64,000 nt of DNA, from positions 399,001-463,000 of the forward strand of contig JACLAT010000047.1 of the NCBI GenBank assembly GCA_018105865.1, in the 5' to 3' direction. Made by a program: the position numbers and the translations under genes. A model generated the notes under the pieces. That model ran no database searches and was not told the DNA's origin. It saw only the letters and a program-made list of their open reading frames with translations. Each line of letters begins with the position of its first letter. Position 1 is the first letter of the stretch. Below are positions 43,371 through 58,089 of this stretch, piece after piece. The stretch comes from Metaphire vulgaris (taxonomy: Eukaryota; Annelida; Clitellata; Crassiclitellata; Megascolecidae).

Positions 43371-43931
43371 TAATTAAGTACTAAATAATACTTAGCTTTA
43401 TGTTGCGATTTTTGAGTATATTTAATTGGAGGCACTATGCAACTGAACACAAACCCACTACCCCTTCTTCAACCAAGAGTCAACGGATTGACATAAATTG
43501 TGTTCGTTATATTTTTTGAAATGGGGTTGTTTGAACAACCCCAAACAACCCCGTGGCGGCGCCACTGGCCTATACATCTTAAGAGATCGCAAAACTCAAT
43601 ATTCACAAGTTTAGAGGTTTACCACCAAAATATTCGATTTTTTAACATTTTATCTTAAAATCTTAAAAATCTAATTGTAGCGATTTACGCATGTCAGAAG
43701 TACGCCTACGTTATGAAATTATAGCAGCAAAACATTATTCGAAAGAAATGTGTTCAGAATGTTCTCTAAATTATATAGACGGAGAACTAATCAACTACTG
43801 TATATTGGAGCATTATACCTTAGAGCTCCACGCAAATAGACGATCTTCCACCACGAGGTCTGACACATGTTGATCCCTTTGGACAATCGGCATCAGATTT
43901 GCAAAACCCATGCAACTGAAAATGAAAAAGC

Positions 43932-43932
43932 A

Positions 43933-43970
<38 letters not shown>

Positions 43971-43976
43971 TGCTTT
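43932..43976. repeat. (TA)n inside an AAAAGCAG...CTGCTTTT palindrome
   Basis: aaaaagcag, then about 17 TA units, then ctgcttttt. The copy B equivalent near 59450 has the same arms with only four to five TA units. Confidence 0.85.
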
Positions 43977-44073
43977 TTGGCGCAATATAGTCCTACAGTA
44001 TAGTGAGTATGGACAAATAGTAATTATAGCATATATTGTAAGCATTGCATTTATTGTCGAATTTATTGTTAGG

Positions 44074-44079
<6 letters not shown>

Positions 44080-44140
<61 letters not shown>
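44080..44140. repeat. (TA)n microsatellite
   Basis: Perfect TA array, matched by 59574-59628 in copy B. Confidence 0.9.
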
Positions 44141-44143
<3 letters not shown>

Positions 44144-44322
44144 AAATGTTTGAAAAATAGGTGGACAGATCTGACTTATTGAGTCAAAAGCCTTCATGAC
44201 CCCAAATGTCTTAATAAGACTTAGACCTACTCGGTAAGGTTCTACACTAAGGTTTTTAGGATATAGGCCTATTATTGACATACGGTCGTTAGACTGTAAA
44301 CAAAATCTGGATTAAAAGAAAA

Positions 44323-44463
44323 GACCTGAATTACCGATTCATATAATTCATTTATTCATTTATTCATTCTTATTTCATTCAAATGAAATCGGTAATTCAG
44401 GACAGATTGTAAAGTCATTTGAATGAAATAAGAATGAATGAATGAATAAATGAATTATATAAA
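44323..44463. repeat. Interleaved inverted repeats
   Basis: cctgaattaccgat pairs with atcggtaattcagg, and the longer arm atataattcatttattcatt pairs with its complement ending at 44463. Copy B has a more degenerate version at 59813-59941. Confidence 0.7.
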
Positions 44464-44763
44464 TGTATGAAGTTTTAATGAATTTCAAAGCGACATTGAT
44501 TTTTTAAATAATGAATGCATTCCGGAGACAAAAGTGACTTGCTTGTCAAAGGAGAGGATCATGTTTATGTATAGAATTGACAGCAAAATTTTTCAAACTA
44601 TTCGCCGCGAATAATTATTCTGCGTATACGATAAGTTCATAATTGAAACGCCGCCGCCAGTATTAGAGAGCTACCAAATCGGTTTTCATCAAAACATAAT
44701 TTTGACTTCTGTTATTTTATTAAATTAAAATTCGAAATGTGTTCGTCAGTATTTAAAACTTAG

Positions 44764-44842
44764 CCTGCATTGCAATCAGCTGAAACAGAAGAATGATCAC
44801 AATGAGAATCATCAACCAAAGACGATTGAGTCCGTTCATCAT
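44764..44842 (-). pseudogene. Signal-peptide first exon, copy A, broken donor
   Basis: Encodes MMNGLNRLWLMILIVIILLF plus QLIAMQ and ends in phase 1. The identical exon in copy B (60247-60325) is followed by GTAAGT; here the donor reads CTAAGT. The upstream TATA found in copy B (TATATAG) is shortened to TATG here. So this copy is probably not correctly expressed. No downstream exon was identified. Confidence 0.55.
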
Positions 44843-44983
44843 TGTGGATCGCTGTCAGTTCAACCAACGGACGAAGAGAGAGATGTTCAGAGTCCCAAGC
44901 TTTCTACGTCGACAGTCAATGAATTCACGCAACAGCCGTACAAGCCGTCAACTGAACATACAATAGAACACACGTAAAAACGT

Positions 44984-44987
<4 letters not shown>

Positions 44988-45063
<76 letters not shown>
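44988..45063. repeat. (TA)n tract, unoccupied counterpart of the copy B LINE insertion
   Basis: (TA)n interrupted by tttatttattta near 45018. The flanks (cacgtaaaaacgtt... and ...gctgcctttcgtagtaactc) are the same as those around the LINE at 60536-61967. Confidence 0.9.
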
Positions 45064-45067
<4 letters not shown>

Positions 45068-45349
45068 AAAGCTGCCTTTCGTAGTAACTCGTCATCCCGT
45101 TAGTAATTCAAAAAGTAACTAACCCGTTGTAACTAATGTGTAGCTTTTGCGCCTGTGCGATCAGAAGTTCACAATCTTCAAATGAAACCAGACGACTGAT
45201 GGTGAATCGCTCTTCTTCCCTTGATTAAGTCAAGATAGTATCTTGCGAATACTTATTCAAATCGCGTGAAATCAAACTGCGCAATTTCTAAAATGTTTAA
45301 TGTAAATTTATTACTCACTTAATGTAATAATAACTTCATCTAAACCAGA

Positions 45350-46553
45350 TGGACACGGAAGATGGCAGAGTGGGTTACGTGCTGGAGCGTCAGGCTGACG
45401 GAGCGGGTTCAAGCCCCGTCACAGAGATGGACATGGGTCCATTTTTTAGAACCCAACCCAACCCGACCCATCAAATCTCCAACCCAACCCAACCCAACCC
45501 ATGCCGGCAATTGCAAGTATTCACCCAACCCAATCCAACCCACCCAAGCTTCAAGTAAACATATTCAACAAATTTATTGCTAAACAACAATTTGTCAATT
45601 ACTGCATACAAATCATTTTTAAAAATTACCTCTCATATGTCGCTGTAGGGCCTATGTTTTCCGCCATTATAATTATCATTGGCGTGCAAAGGAAGGTAGA
45701 CGCCCGTGTTATAATTTGTACTTATACTCTCTAAAATTCAGCTTCAAATGTTGAAAGACTAACGAATAAGAAACCCTAGAGCCATTATAGCATTTGCTTA
45801 GCAAGTTCGCACGCACTCCCACGCAGTAGCTCATAAGTGTTATTGGAGTCAATAAGGGGATTAAGATGGATTTACAGTGGATGGTTCAAAGAAAGTTACT
45901 TCGTTCAAAGAAAGTTACTTCCTTCTTTCATCAATTTCGACTCTCGATTCCAATGCCTTGAATTATTTACTTCCACCGGTCTTATGCAAATATCTCGTGG
46001 CTGCGGATCAACATTTACCTATAGGCATATGACGCTGCACAATATCGAGAAAGCAACGGTCACAACGGCGAGGGGGGTTTTATGTATCAAAGGAGATAGA
46101 CTTATGCCTTTAATGCTTTATTATATAGGAACAACTGTGTTTAGATCAATAGAACCAGGGGCTCAAGACAGTCCTGAATATAACCCCCCACCCGCCAATC
46201 GCTTAACTAAGAGCCGTCATAAGCCAGTATTGCCAGCGACAGTTCGGCGGCAATTTGTTACGTGAAAATGCGGAAAACGATAACCATTTTTTTATAACCA
46301 ATATATGGTGTGTGCACTGTGCCAAGTGCAAATCAGCGTTTTGCAACCCAACCCAAACCAACCCACCACAACTGCCTAAATTTATGACCCAACCCAATCC
46401 AACCCAACCCAACCCAACCCAACCCATGGGTTAACCCAACCCATGTCCATCTCTGCCCCGTCAGTGCCCCTAGTGGCTTTCACGCAGGCAGTAATGCCTC
46501 CTAAGCCACTTTAAATCATGCTAAGTTAAAAAGTTAATAAAAGTTAAAAGTTA
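45350..46553 (+). mobile_element. tRNA-derived SINE, split by a hAT element
   Basis: Starts with a tRNA-like head: A-box-like tggcagagtgg and B-box ggttcaagccccg, resembling tRNA-Leu/Ser. It continues after the inserted element (45422-46455) with cccctagtggctttcacgca and ends in a gttaataaaagttaa tail. Absent from the same place in copy B (62305), so it arrived after the duplication. Confidence 0.75.
45422..46455. mobile_element. hAT-type non-autonomous element with CCCAA arrays
   Basis: Perfect 17-bp inverted ends CAGAGATGGACATGGGT and ACCCATGTCCATCTCTG; exact 8-bp target duplication ccccgtca (45414-45421, 46456-46463). Subterminal cccaa pentamer arrays lie at both ends in the same orientation. 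No transposase seen. Confidence 0.9.
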
Positions 46554-47034
46554 ATATTGTTTATTGAACAGTTTATTCATGCTTATGAAATTCAGATGAG
46601 GCTCATTTCAAATCGTGTAATCTACTGCTTCATTTATGCGCGTCCTGTTTAGGCTTATTCTGCATATAGGCAGTTTATTTGTAGCCTATATTGATCAACT
46701 ATAGGGACCTTCTGTAGTACTATTCGAGAAATGTTGTTGAAATTCAAATCAAACGATTGTTATTTATTTTGTATTTTAAGCGTTTCAACTAGAAACGAAA
46801 ATTTCAGTCTTCATGCATAATAATATTACAGTATTATACACATTTACGAAACAAAAATTATTACGGAATCCCATCGCAATACATCGCGTCTTTATGAGTC
46901 TCGTGTACACCTGCAGAGTGCAGAGTTATATTGTACCTGTGTTTACAGGAAACATCAATCGAATATCGAATTCCCATCGGTCTTCGGTTCGTTTGAAATT
47001 CGAATTCACAGACGTTATTCTGTGTATAAAGGCA

Positions 47035-47216
47035 GTCAGTGGCGGCTCCAGGTTCTGGCAAGTGGAGGGGGCGTTGGGATGGCAACTTCTATAAGCATGG
47101 AACAACCATTTGTTGATAGGCGTGTAGTAGTAAGCATAGGGTCCCAACAGGGGTCACTGGGAGGAGCTGTCATTCAATAGGGGGCATGGCCGCCCCGGGC
47201 TCCCATGCAGAGCCGC
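47035..47216. mobile_element. hAT-type MITE, CAGTGGCGGCTCC family, in copy A
   Basis: Left end CAGTGGCGGCTCCAGG, right end degraded (agagccgccaat), flanked by aaggcagt on both sides. The orthologous copy sits at 62809-62987, so it predates the duplication. Confidence 0.8.
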
Positions 47217-47246
47217 CAATAAAGGCAGTTAGCATCTGCATTAGAG

Positions 47247-47987
47247 CAACGGTGGCCAAACCGCGGCTCGCGAGCCGCATGCGGCTCTTCTGTGTTCAAA
47301 TTGCGGCTCTCGAAAAATTTGAAAATCAAAAAAAATTATGGTTGTAAAATTTTCAGTAAATTTTCTCATAAATCCATTCATGATATAGACGGACTCAAAG
47401 ATGGTTTTCAGCTTCCCAAGAACATTGTTATGGAAACATCTGCTGCAGAAATGGAACTGCTGGAGTTACAGGAAGATCAGGGTTTGGCCATGATACACAA
47501 ATCACATTCTGTAAAGAATTTCTGGAAACTCGTGCTGGAAGTCAGCTTAATAAAGGTAGTTGTCGACTTATTTCTATTCTCGGAACAACCTACTGCTGTG
47601 AATCTTTGTATTCCACAATGAAGTTAATCAAATCAAAACATCGAGTTGTAACTAGGCCAAGTAACCAACATCTGACCGAACTTCTTCGCACCACAACTAC
47701 AAGCTACCAAACAGATCTAAAGAAACTTGCCTGTTCAAAGGCTTCTCAGCAGAAACACAACAATTAATGTTCACCATCATTATAAATTTTATATGGGATT
47801 GATTACTAAATTTCATATATTAAACTTTAAATAATTAATTGAGAATGATAATAATTTCTTTAAATAAATGAATAAAATAATTTTCCATTGCGAGTTGGGT
47901 CACGACCCATAGTGAGTCAATGCGGCTCTCAAGATTTGGAAAATTTGCAAAAATGGCTTTTGGTTACTGCAGGTCTGGCCACCCCTG
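47247..47987 (+). mobile_element. hAT element with decayed transposase C-terminus
   Basis: Left end caacggtggccaaaccgcgg, right end ctggccacccctg, exact 8-bp target duplication cattagag. The interior reads ELLELQEDQGLAMIHKSHS, VKNFWKLVLEV and VVDLFLFSEQPTAVNLC, then in another frame KLIKSKHRV and NQHLTELLRTTT, the hAT dimerisation region. Frameshifted. It lies directly upstream of the first exon at 48053, where copy B has a TATA box. Confidence 0.85.
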
Positions 47988-48052
47988 CATTAGAGACGTC
48001 TTGCGCTTTGAAAAAACAACTCATCAACTGGTTTCAGTGAAAGCAATCTGCA

Positions 48053-48140
48053 ATGGAGAAAAGAGTCTTCTTCGTACGTCGTTGTCTAAAGATACTCTTT
48101 GTGATTGTTCTTCTAGTTCACCTGAGCGAAATGTGCGGAG
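48053..48140 (+). pseudogene. Signal-peptide first exon, copy A
   Basis: Encodes MEKRVFFVRRCLKILFVIVL plus LVHLSEMCG, phase 1, with an intact donor GTAAGA at 48141. The matching exon in copy B is 63091-63178. The TATA segment of copy B (ctatatatag) is missing and a hAT element sits 66 bp upstream, so expression is doubtful. No second exon recognised. Confidence 0.5.
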
Positions 48141-48269
48141 GTAAGAATGAATTTTGCCATTAAGGGAAGACTATAAACATAGTCATTCCGCACGAGATAG
48201 GCCTACCTTGTGACTTTGTAATGTGTTCACGTAGTTCACTTGAACGAGTTACCACAATAATCAGTACGT

Positions 48270-48271
48270 TG

Positions 48272-48356
<85 letters not shown>
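48270..48356. repeat. (ATA)n microsatellite
   Basis: About 28 perfect units. Confidence 0.95.
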
Positions 48357-48357
<1 letters not shown>

Positions 48358-48690
48358 TAGAAGGCTGCTCGTTTCTGCGCGTGCAGGATACTACTAATAT
48401 CTATCCACATCGCGCAATGCGAAGCAGGCTCGCTTCGCTTCGCTAGAGGCAATGAATTTTCAAGAACGACCAATCAGAACGCTCACCCAGCCAACCAATC
48501 AGAACGCTTGAAGGTAACCAATGAGAACATCACACAGCCAAGCAATCAGAACGCTCACATAGCCAAGCAATCAGAACGCTCGAACGCTTGAAGGTAACCA
48601 ATCAGAACGCTCACACAGCCAACCAATCAGAACGCTTGAAGGTAACAGACATACAGAGGAAGGATTTTAATATTATAGATAATAATAATA
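48357..48690. repeat. CCAAT-box dispersed repeat, second member
   Basis: Closely matches 7265-7820: actagaag-gctgctcg start, then six to seven copies of (c/g)caatcagaacgct, four of them with a full CCAATCAG box, and an end at ttttaatattata. The cgcttcgcg minisatellite of the other copy is absent. Confidence 0.75.
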
Positions 48691-48974
48691 ATAATAAGCA
48701 TCATAATAATAAGCATCATAATCATCATAATCATAATTATTATTATAATAATAATAAACTGTTTTTGCATATCTTGCGACGTGTACAGATGTTTCTTATC
48801 GTCAGGGGCATTTTATCGTTCGTCTGCTCATTTCGTACTTAGCATTTTCCCCGCAAAGACCGTATCGTAATTTATGCAAACCAAAGCTCGATGAAACGCG
48901 TATGACAAAATAAAATACGTAAAACACGTGTGTATGAATACAAAAATTAAAATACGCTTATGATACGCTTATTT

Positions 48975-49070
48975 TATAAGTTTATTATTTATTATTATTA
49001 TTTATTTATTTTTATTTATTATTATTATTATTATTATTAAATTCAATAAATTATTGTTATTGTTTTCATG
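48975..49070. repeat. ATT/ATTT-rich simple repeat
   Basis: Degenerate tta and ttta runs downstream of the MetAP2 retrocopy. Confidence 0.8.
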
Positions 49071-49079
49071 AAAGATCTG

Positions 49080-52770
<3,691 letters not shown>

Positions 52771-52777
52771 CGGCGAG

Positions 52778-52785
52778 TATATAAA
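52778..52785 (+). promoter_or_regulatory. TATA box of the cystatin-like gene
   Basis: A perfect TATATAAA 74 bp before the start codon at 52852; a start site about 30 bp downstream leaves a leader of about 45 bp. Confidence 0.7.
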
Positions 52786-52851
52786 CTGTATTCAGGCTGC
52801 GCAGCTGATGTTGAGCCGATCTTAAGTTTCAGTACGAGATACGTTTCAGAA

Positions 52852-55800
52852 ATGATGTGCAAACGGTCATGTATTCTGCTGATGGTGGCGACTCTGTTCG
52901 TCCTGGTGGCAGGTGATTGCATTGAGGACGCCATCGAAAGCGCGTCTAAGGGAAACCTTGGTGGATATCAACTCATCGAAGATCCGGAGAAAGATCCAGT
53001 CGTAAAGAAGATCGTGGCTGATAGTATTGAGTTCCAAAGCAAGGACGCACCGATTGGGTTCATTTACGTTGATGGCGGTAACTACTTGGCCTACAGTAAG
53101 GTAAGAGAATGTAGAGTTTCTCTATTCAGTATTTCCAGCGAAAGAGGGCGAACTTGTGTTGGGAAACATTACACTGTTTAACTTATCGGTTGTTGCTGAC
53201 TTTATCTGTTGGCTAAGGGTTGAATGTATTATTAACAGGGCCTAGGACAGGATTTTGAGGCCCAGGGCCACAACTAACAGGCCAGCCGGAACGAATTTTT
53301 AGCAGGGGGCGCAGATTTTCTCCAGGCAAAAGCAGTAGCGTCATTTCACACTTTTGCATGGATAATTAATTTGCTCCAGCAGTATGAATCTGGCAGTTAT
53401 ATCAATCAGAATCATTCGTATCTTGTGGTCAGGATATGGATGATTGTGGTCTGATTAGGATCAGAAGAAGCGCCCTGATTCCCGAGCATCCAATAGAAAC
53501 CGGTTTTGGCAGTAGCACAGCCTCAAAATCACACTGAATCAAGAACTTCAACTGCATCTCATCTTAATCCTACCCAAATGACCAGATACAAGACTTCTTC
53601 TGAGCTGTGTGAATGAGATGTTGCTCAATAATGATTGATAACTATAATAAGTGATAGCGAACTCAGAAGAGATATTGAATGAAATTGGAATAGAAAGAAG
53701 TCTGATGGCAACCATTAAAAAAGGCAGCTTTCCATCTTCGGACATGTAATGAGGAATGACGGACTGGAGCATTTGGCAATAACCGGAAAAGTGGTGGGAA
53801 AAAGAGCCAGAGGAAGGCAGAGAAACACATATGTAGACTTTATTCGAGAAGGAATTGAAGGAGTAAGGACTACCATCGAATTAATAAGAGGATGTCAAGA
53901 TAGAACAAAAGTGGAAATCCATGGTCGCTAACGTAGAAATACACAGCACCTAAAGAAGAAGAAGAGGAAGTCAGAACACCATATAAATAGCCTATCTGTA
54001 ATTTACGTCAGCTGTAAAAGTCGTAAGATGTACAGTACTGTATGTCTGATAACTAAATTGTCTTTGGTAGGTATTGTCATTTGAATATCTTTATGGGTCT
54101 TACGACTTGGCTGAAACTGATGAAAAATCTGCAATTTTCTAAACATTGCTATTTATATAAATTGAATGAACAGATAAAGTGATTTGACATGTTTTCGTTA
54201 TTATCATACTTGCTTCTAGGTTGTCAGAGGAAGATATTACTGTTGCCAATTCCGAATCATGATGGAATGTGGGGAAGATTGTCCAGTAGAAGTAAATTCA
54301 AACACACTGACAATCTTTGTTTTTATGGGTGACTGAGGTGTAAATCCCACGCCACATTGGTATAGCCTACACTTCATATTAGTTGAAGAATTTGGCTCTC
54401 ATCTGTACTACCGAAGTTGTAAGTAGTATTAACAGTTGGATGCAGGTAGTCCAAATGCCCACTACTTTTTAAAAATTCCTCTACCGTACACCCACTAATA
54501 TATATGATGCTTATGAAAGTGATCTTAGCATGCATAATGAATTGAAGCAAACAGACTCAACTGAAGAACTATGGAGTGATAATGATAGTAGACAACGATG
54601 ACCAAATGACTTAGATAGAATCAGATCAATGGCGCAGTCAGGGTTCCGTAATATAGGGGGCACGTAGAGACACTTTGAGTGAATAATGTCCAAAAGCATA
54701 AAAAACGACTTCAGGAAATCCGTTTCACATGTCAATGTACAGTATATGGATTCCATTCTGACCCCACTCAGACTTAGAAAAAATTCTTAAAGGTCGTCTG
54801 CGCAAATGTTACGACCGATCGCAGCCAAAATAGGGGCCGTCCATTCTCGTGTCCCGTCCATATGTAAATAAATCCGACTGAGAGCGACATATCATTATCT
54901 ACATCAGTGGCGGTTCCAAGATTTGATTTTTTGGCGGGGAATGCAATGAATTCATAGGAAGTTGGTGGGTGGATGAAGATAGAAGGAAAAAAGCAATAAA
55001 CTTTACCGATAAAGACTGACAGAAGGAATTTTATCCCACATTTTACTACACTTCTGCGGTTCTACCGCGAAAAATAGGTCGAAAAGCAAAAAAGGTCATC
55101 CACCGTTTCCCATTAATTTTACTAGACTTTAACCCAAAAATAGGTTTCACAAGCCAAAAAAACCTAAATCCGGAAGTCCGGTAGGGGATGCATCCCCACT
55201 CATCCCACACTGGAACCGACGCTGATTGACATTAATAAATGAATGACTAATAATAACATGACCTAAATATTCAAAGATCAGATATTCTGGGACAGGAGAA
55301 ACAATGACATTGGAATGCTCATGAAACCATTGTATGTTGACTGCAGTTAAAATGAAGCGCCCAGCGTATATAAATGAACATGATTCGACATATTACTGTA
55401 TTCTCTTAGATAAATCATGAGTGAAGACAAGGCCAATTAAAATATTACCTTAAAATGGGAAGACTGAAGGCATGTGCATCATTTATGTGCCTGAAATTGT
55501 AAGACAATCAATCATATCAATATAAAGGCAGAATCCATCCTCAATTGCTACGTGTAGATGCAGGGCCATTTTAAGGAGGGGGCTGATGAGCTGTAGCCCC
55601 CCTCCGGCCCACCATGAAAAATAGGCCCACCCAATTTCCATCTTTTTTTGCTTTGCTTGTCAGCACGTTTTGGAAGCTAGATAATCTTTTTTGCTTGTCA
55701 GAGATTTTCAGTATAGGCGACGGCCTTTTTTTCTCAGCCCCAGGCCCACTCGGACCTTAATCCGGCCCTGTGTAGATGATAATGTTGTGCGGTACAGAGG

Positions 55801-56728
55801 CGTAGACGAATTCGTAGAAGATGAGATAACATATTATCAGTCCACATGTCCTTCCATGTCCCCATATTTCCCGTGCACTGGTCAGGACGTCACGGTATAT
55901 CGAGGTGACCGCAACATCCTCTTAAGATCTTCCACTGTATTTGATTCGTTCTCTTCTCGTACAGTTGATCCACGAAAACGTATTCCTTATTATCAGAGAC
56001 GTCATTTCACTGTTTTCCAGGGGGGGGCAAGACACTTCCGACCTGACAAGTTACAGGTTTGCGAAAAAGTTGACGACCTTTTTTTTGCTTGTCAGTCATT
56101 TTTCTTTCTTTGCGGCTATTTACTTCAGATTACTCGACATCAAGCGCTCCTTTAGAGCATGTAAAAACTAAATAACACACAGACATTGCCGAAAAAAATT
56201 TTTCCCTCAAAATCAGGGGGGGACAAATGCCCCCCTGCCCCCAAATGACGCCCCTGCTTATTATTCGGTGCAATCCCAGGTGGTTTCCCTCTCCAAAACT
56301 TCCCCCATCCGCCAACCGGGGACGCGCCTCTACGCCGTTGTACCCCAGCGTGAATTTCTGGGTATTTGGGTATTAGCCCCTCCCCTTCCCACTGGTCTCA
56401 CCTGGCCTATAAATGGGCTGACTCCTCTTGATTTTTAGCTTTCCTACTCCAAACTAGAATTAGTCACATATTTTCGATGTAGGCAGTGTAAATGTACTCA
56501 TCGTCAATGTTGATAGAATTATGGATTTGGACTAATAGCATATACTTTGAAATCTTCGTAATTTCTCTTATAATTTCGACAAAGATCTTCTAATATTAAG
56601 TCTATATGTTGTAGGAGCTTGTCTGCGCTGTCAAAGCTTATAAAGTTAACTCTGCCACATTTGCGACTATTAATGGAGGTTCACTGAATTGCACTGGCGG
56701 AGACGGAGACGATACAGAAACTTATTGA
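52852..56728 (+). CDS. Secreted type-2 cystatin-like protein, three exons
   Basis: Proposed exons 52852-53100, 54220-54291 and 56615-56728, GT-AG, all phase 0, 144 aa. Residues 1-21 are a signal peptide (hydrophobic ILLMVATLFVLVAG). The cystatin landmarks follow in order: the N-terminal GG wedge at 37-38 (NLGGYQ), the first hairpin KVVRG at 83-87 in place of QVVAG, and C111-C133 with normal spacing in ELVCAVKAYKV. Extra cysteines at 91, 92, 100 and 104 stand where the first disulfide is expected. The second hairpin Pro-Trp is missing (YKVNS), and there is one NCT glycosylation site at 132. Family members inhibit papain-like cysteine proteases outside cells; the altered hairpins make inhibitory strength uncertain. 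The introns hold MITEs and a LINE tail, but all exons are intact and a TATA box is in place. Confidence 0.8.
53690..53960 (+). mobile_element. LINE C-terminal fragment in cystatin intron 1
   Basis: Translates as MRNDGLEHLAITGKVVGKRA then RGRQRNTYVDFIREG, the LINE tail signature (R.GLE.L...GK..G.R.RGRQR), and ends with a ctaacgtagaaatacacagc tail shared with 15690-16010. Confidence 0.8.
54904..55224. mobile_element. MITE with CAGTGGCGGTTCCA ends in cystatin intron 2
   Basis: Left CAGTGGCGGTTCCA, right TGGAACCGACGCTG. Flanking 8-mers atctacat and attgacat match at six of eight positions. Confidence 0.7.
55561..55770. mobile_element. MITE with CAGGGCCATTTTAAGG ends in cystatin intron 2
   Basis: Left CAGGGCCATTTTAAGG, right CCTTAATCCGGCCCTG, exact 8-bp target duplication tgtagatg. 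Two tttttgcttgtcag motifs inside. Confidence 0.9.
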
Positions 56729-57004
56729 AACTGCACTCCTCTGGACTCAACCATCTTCAATTTTATGCCTTTGATCTCTGATGCATTTCCTCAATAGGCC
56801 TATTAGATATTTAAAAATTGAAATGACTTGCTTGGATAATAGATATTTTATTTAGCTTTGGTTAAATTGGTTTAGAATAATTCTGCTGGTGCAAGCAAAT
56901 GAAATGATAATGCTGACAGTGATTTGTCTATTGGAACGACAGTTTACATTAATTTTACGTTAATTAATAAACAGACGTTTTTAGGAGAATCGGAGTCCTC
57001 GATG

Positions 57005-57195
57005 CCTTGGCCTTGGCCTCGAGGCGCCTCGAGGCGCCTCGAGGCGCCTCGAGGCGCCTCGAGGTCAAGTGACGCTGTTCTTGGTCTCGGTCTTGGCCTC
57101 GGAATACAAGTCCTCGGTCTTGGCCTTGGCCTCGGACCTGATATCCTTGGCCTTGGCCTCGAAAGTAAAGTACTTGGCCTTGTACTCGGGGCCAA
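57005..57195. repeat. GAGGCGCCTC palindromic decamer array plus CTTGGC repeats
   Basis: Five direct copies of the 10-bp unit GAGGCGCCTC, itself a perfect palindrome, at 57018-57065, flanked by imperfect cttggcctcgg/cttggtctcgg hexamer-type repeats to 57195. Confidence 0.9.
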
Positions 57196-57481
57196 GCTCT
57201 CACACCATGGAATTAAACGAGAAAATCGCGCATTTGCACTGTTGTGCCATCAGCTTGTAGTGTGCATCAGCCCTCTTGTCATTTATAGAGGAGACGAATA
57301 ATACTTGAACACGTATACGACGTCCGCTGTTCAAATGAAACCGTACATCCAGAGGACTCTGATAACATGTAATTATGTTGCCTGCATTGTCAAGGCTTCC
57401 ATTGTGTAAAGCGAACATTGCCTCGGGGAGTGAAAAAGGCATTTAGACCAGATAATTGAGTTTCTTACAAATTAAAGGCTA

Positions 57482-57483
<2 letters not shown>

Positions 57484-57541
<58 letters not shown>
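57484..57541. repeat. (TA)n tract at 5' side of LINE fragment
   Basis: Perfect TA array abutting the 5'-truncated LINE at 57545. Confidence 0.9.
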
Positions 57542-57544
<3 letters not shown>

Positions 57545-57545
<1 letters not shown>

Positions 57546-58024
57546 TATAAAGATGGTATAAGACCGGACGGCCTCACTCTGATCCTGTGGCACGCCGGTC
57601 GTAGTCTAATTTGGGACGCAACCGTGGCAGACACAGTTGCTGCCACCCATCTGCCCACTACATCTTTGTCAGCAGGCGCGGCTGCTGAGGCAGCAGCAGT
57701 TCGCAAAACAGCCAAATACGCAGACCTAACAACCGATTACATTTTCTTGCCATTGGCCTTTGAGTCCCTCGGCCCCATTAGTCACGACGCACAGCTCTTC
57801 ATAAAACAACTAGGTCGTCGCATTTCCGAGTCTTCCGGAGACATTAGGGAAGGGAGTTTTTTTTTATTTCAGCGTTTATCCATAGCTATCCAACACTTCA
57901 ACGCAGTATCTGTTCGAGGAACGTTTCCCGTTGCAAGCTTTGAAGAACCACACGAGAGTTGTCGCACACACTTTTTGTCTCCGGACAATTTTTTTCATAA
58001 GACCCTCGGGAATTAAGTACTGAG

Positions 58025-58027
<3 letters not shown>
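57545..58027 (+). pseudogene. LINE fragment with putative restriction-like endonuclease C-terminus, inserted in (TA)n
   Basis: Reads RPDGLTLILWHAGRSLIWDA, then AAAEAAAVRKTAKY and LPLAFESLGPISHDAQLF, homologous to the C-terminal third of the element at 60536-61967. The 3' end is ggacaatttttttcataaga then a short tract ending gagggca and (TA)n. The order P-D, W-D, E-x8-K in this region suggests a PD-(D/E)xK-like nuclease (inference). The 5' end is truncated and both sides are (TA)n. Confidence 0.75.

Positions 58028-58028
<1 letters not shown>

Positions 58029-58087
<59 letters not shown>
58029..58087. repeat. (TA)n tract at 3' side of LINE fragment
   Basis: Perfect TA array directly following gagggca. 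Confidence 0.9.

Positions 58088-58089
<2 letters not shown>

Larger units (their letters stand above)
43427..48165. repeat. Segmental duplication, copy A
   Basis: Collinear with 58953-63205: ggaggcactatgcaactgaa at the left, the two divergent signal-peptide exons in the middle, and gaattttgccatta at the right. Unique to copy A are a SINE at 45350-46553 containing a hAT element (45422-46455) and a hAT element at 47247-47987. It lacks the LINE insertion found in copy B. The left breakpoint lies inside a MITE that copy B retains whole (58918-59095). Confidence 0.9.

Noticed and set aside
43867..44281. ORFs with Tyr-Ile runs around (TA)n arrays here and at 40116, 57479, 57898, 59512, 60338
   Set aside because: Frames through TA repeats; no other coding signal.
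45355..45420. A genuine tRNA gene
   Set aside because: A and B boxes are present but the cloverleaf cannot be completed and the 3' part is a SINE tail; treated as a tRNA-derived SINE.
55691..56155. 154-residue plus-strand ORF in cystatin intron 2
   Set aside because: It overlaps a MITE and gcttgtcag repeats, and lies between two consistent cystatin exons; no homology seen.
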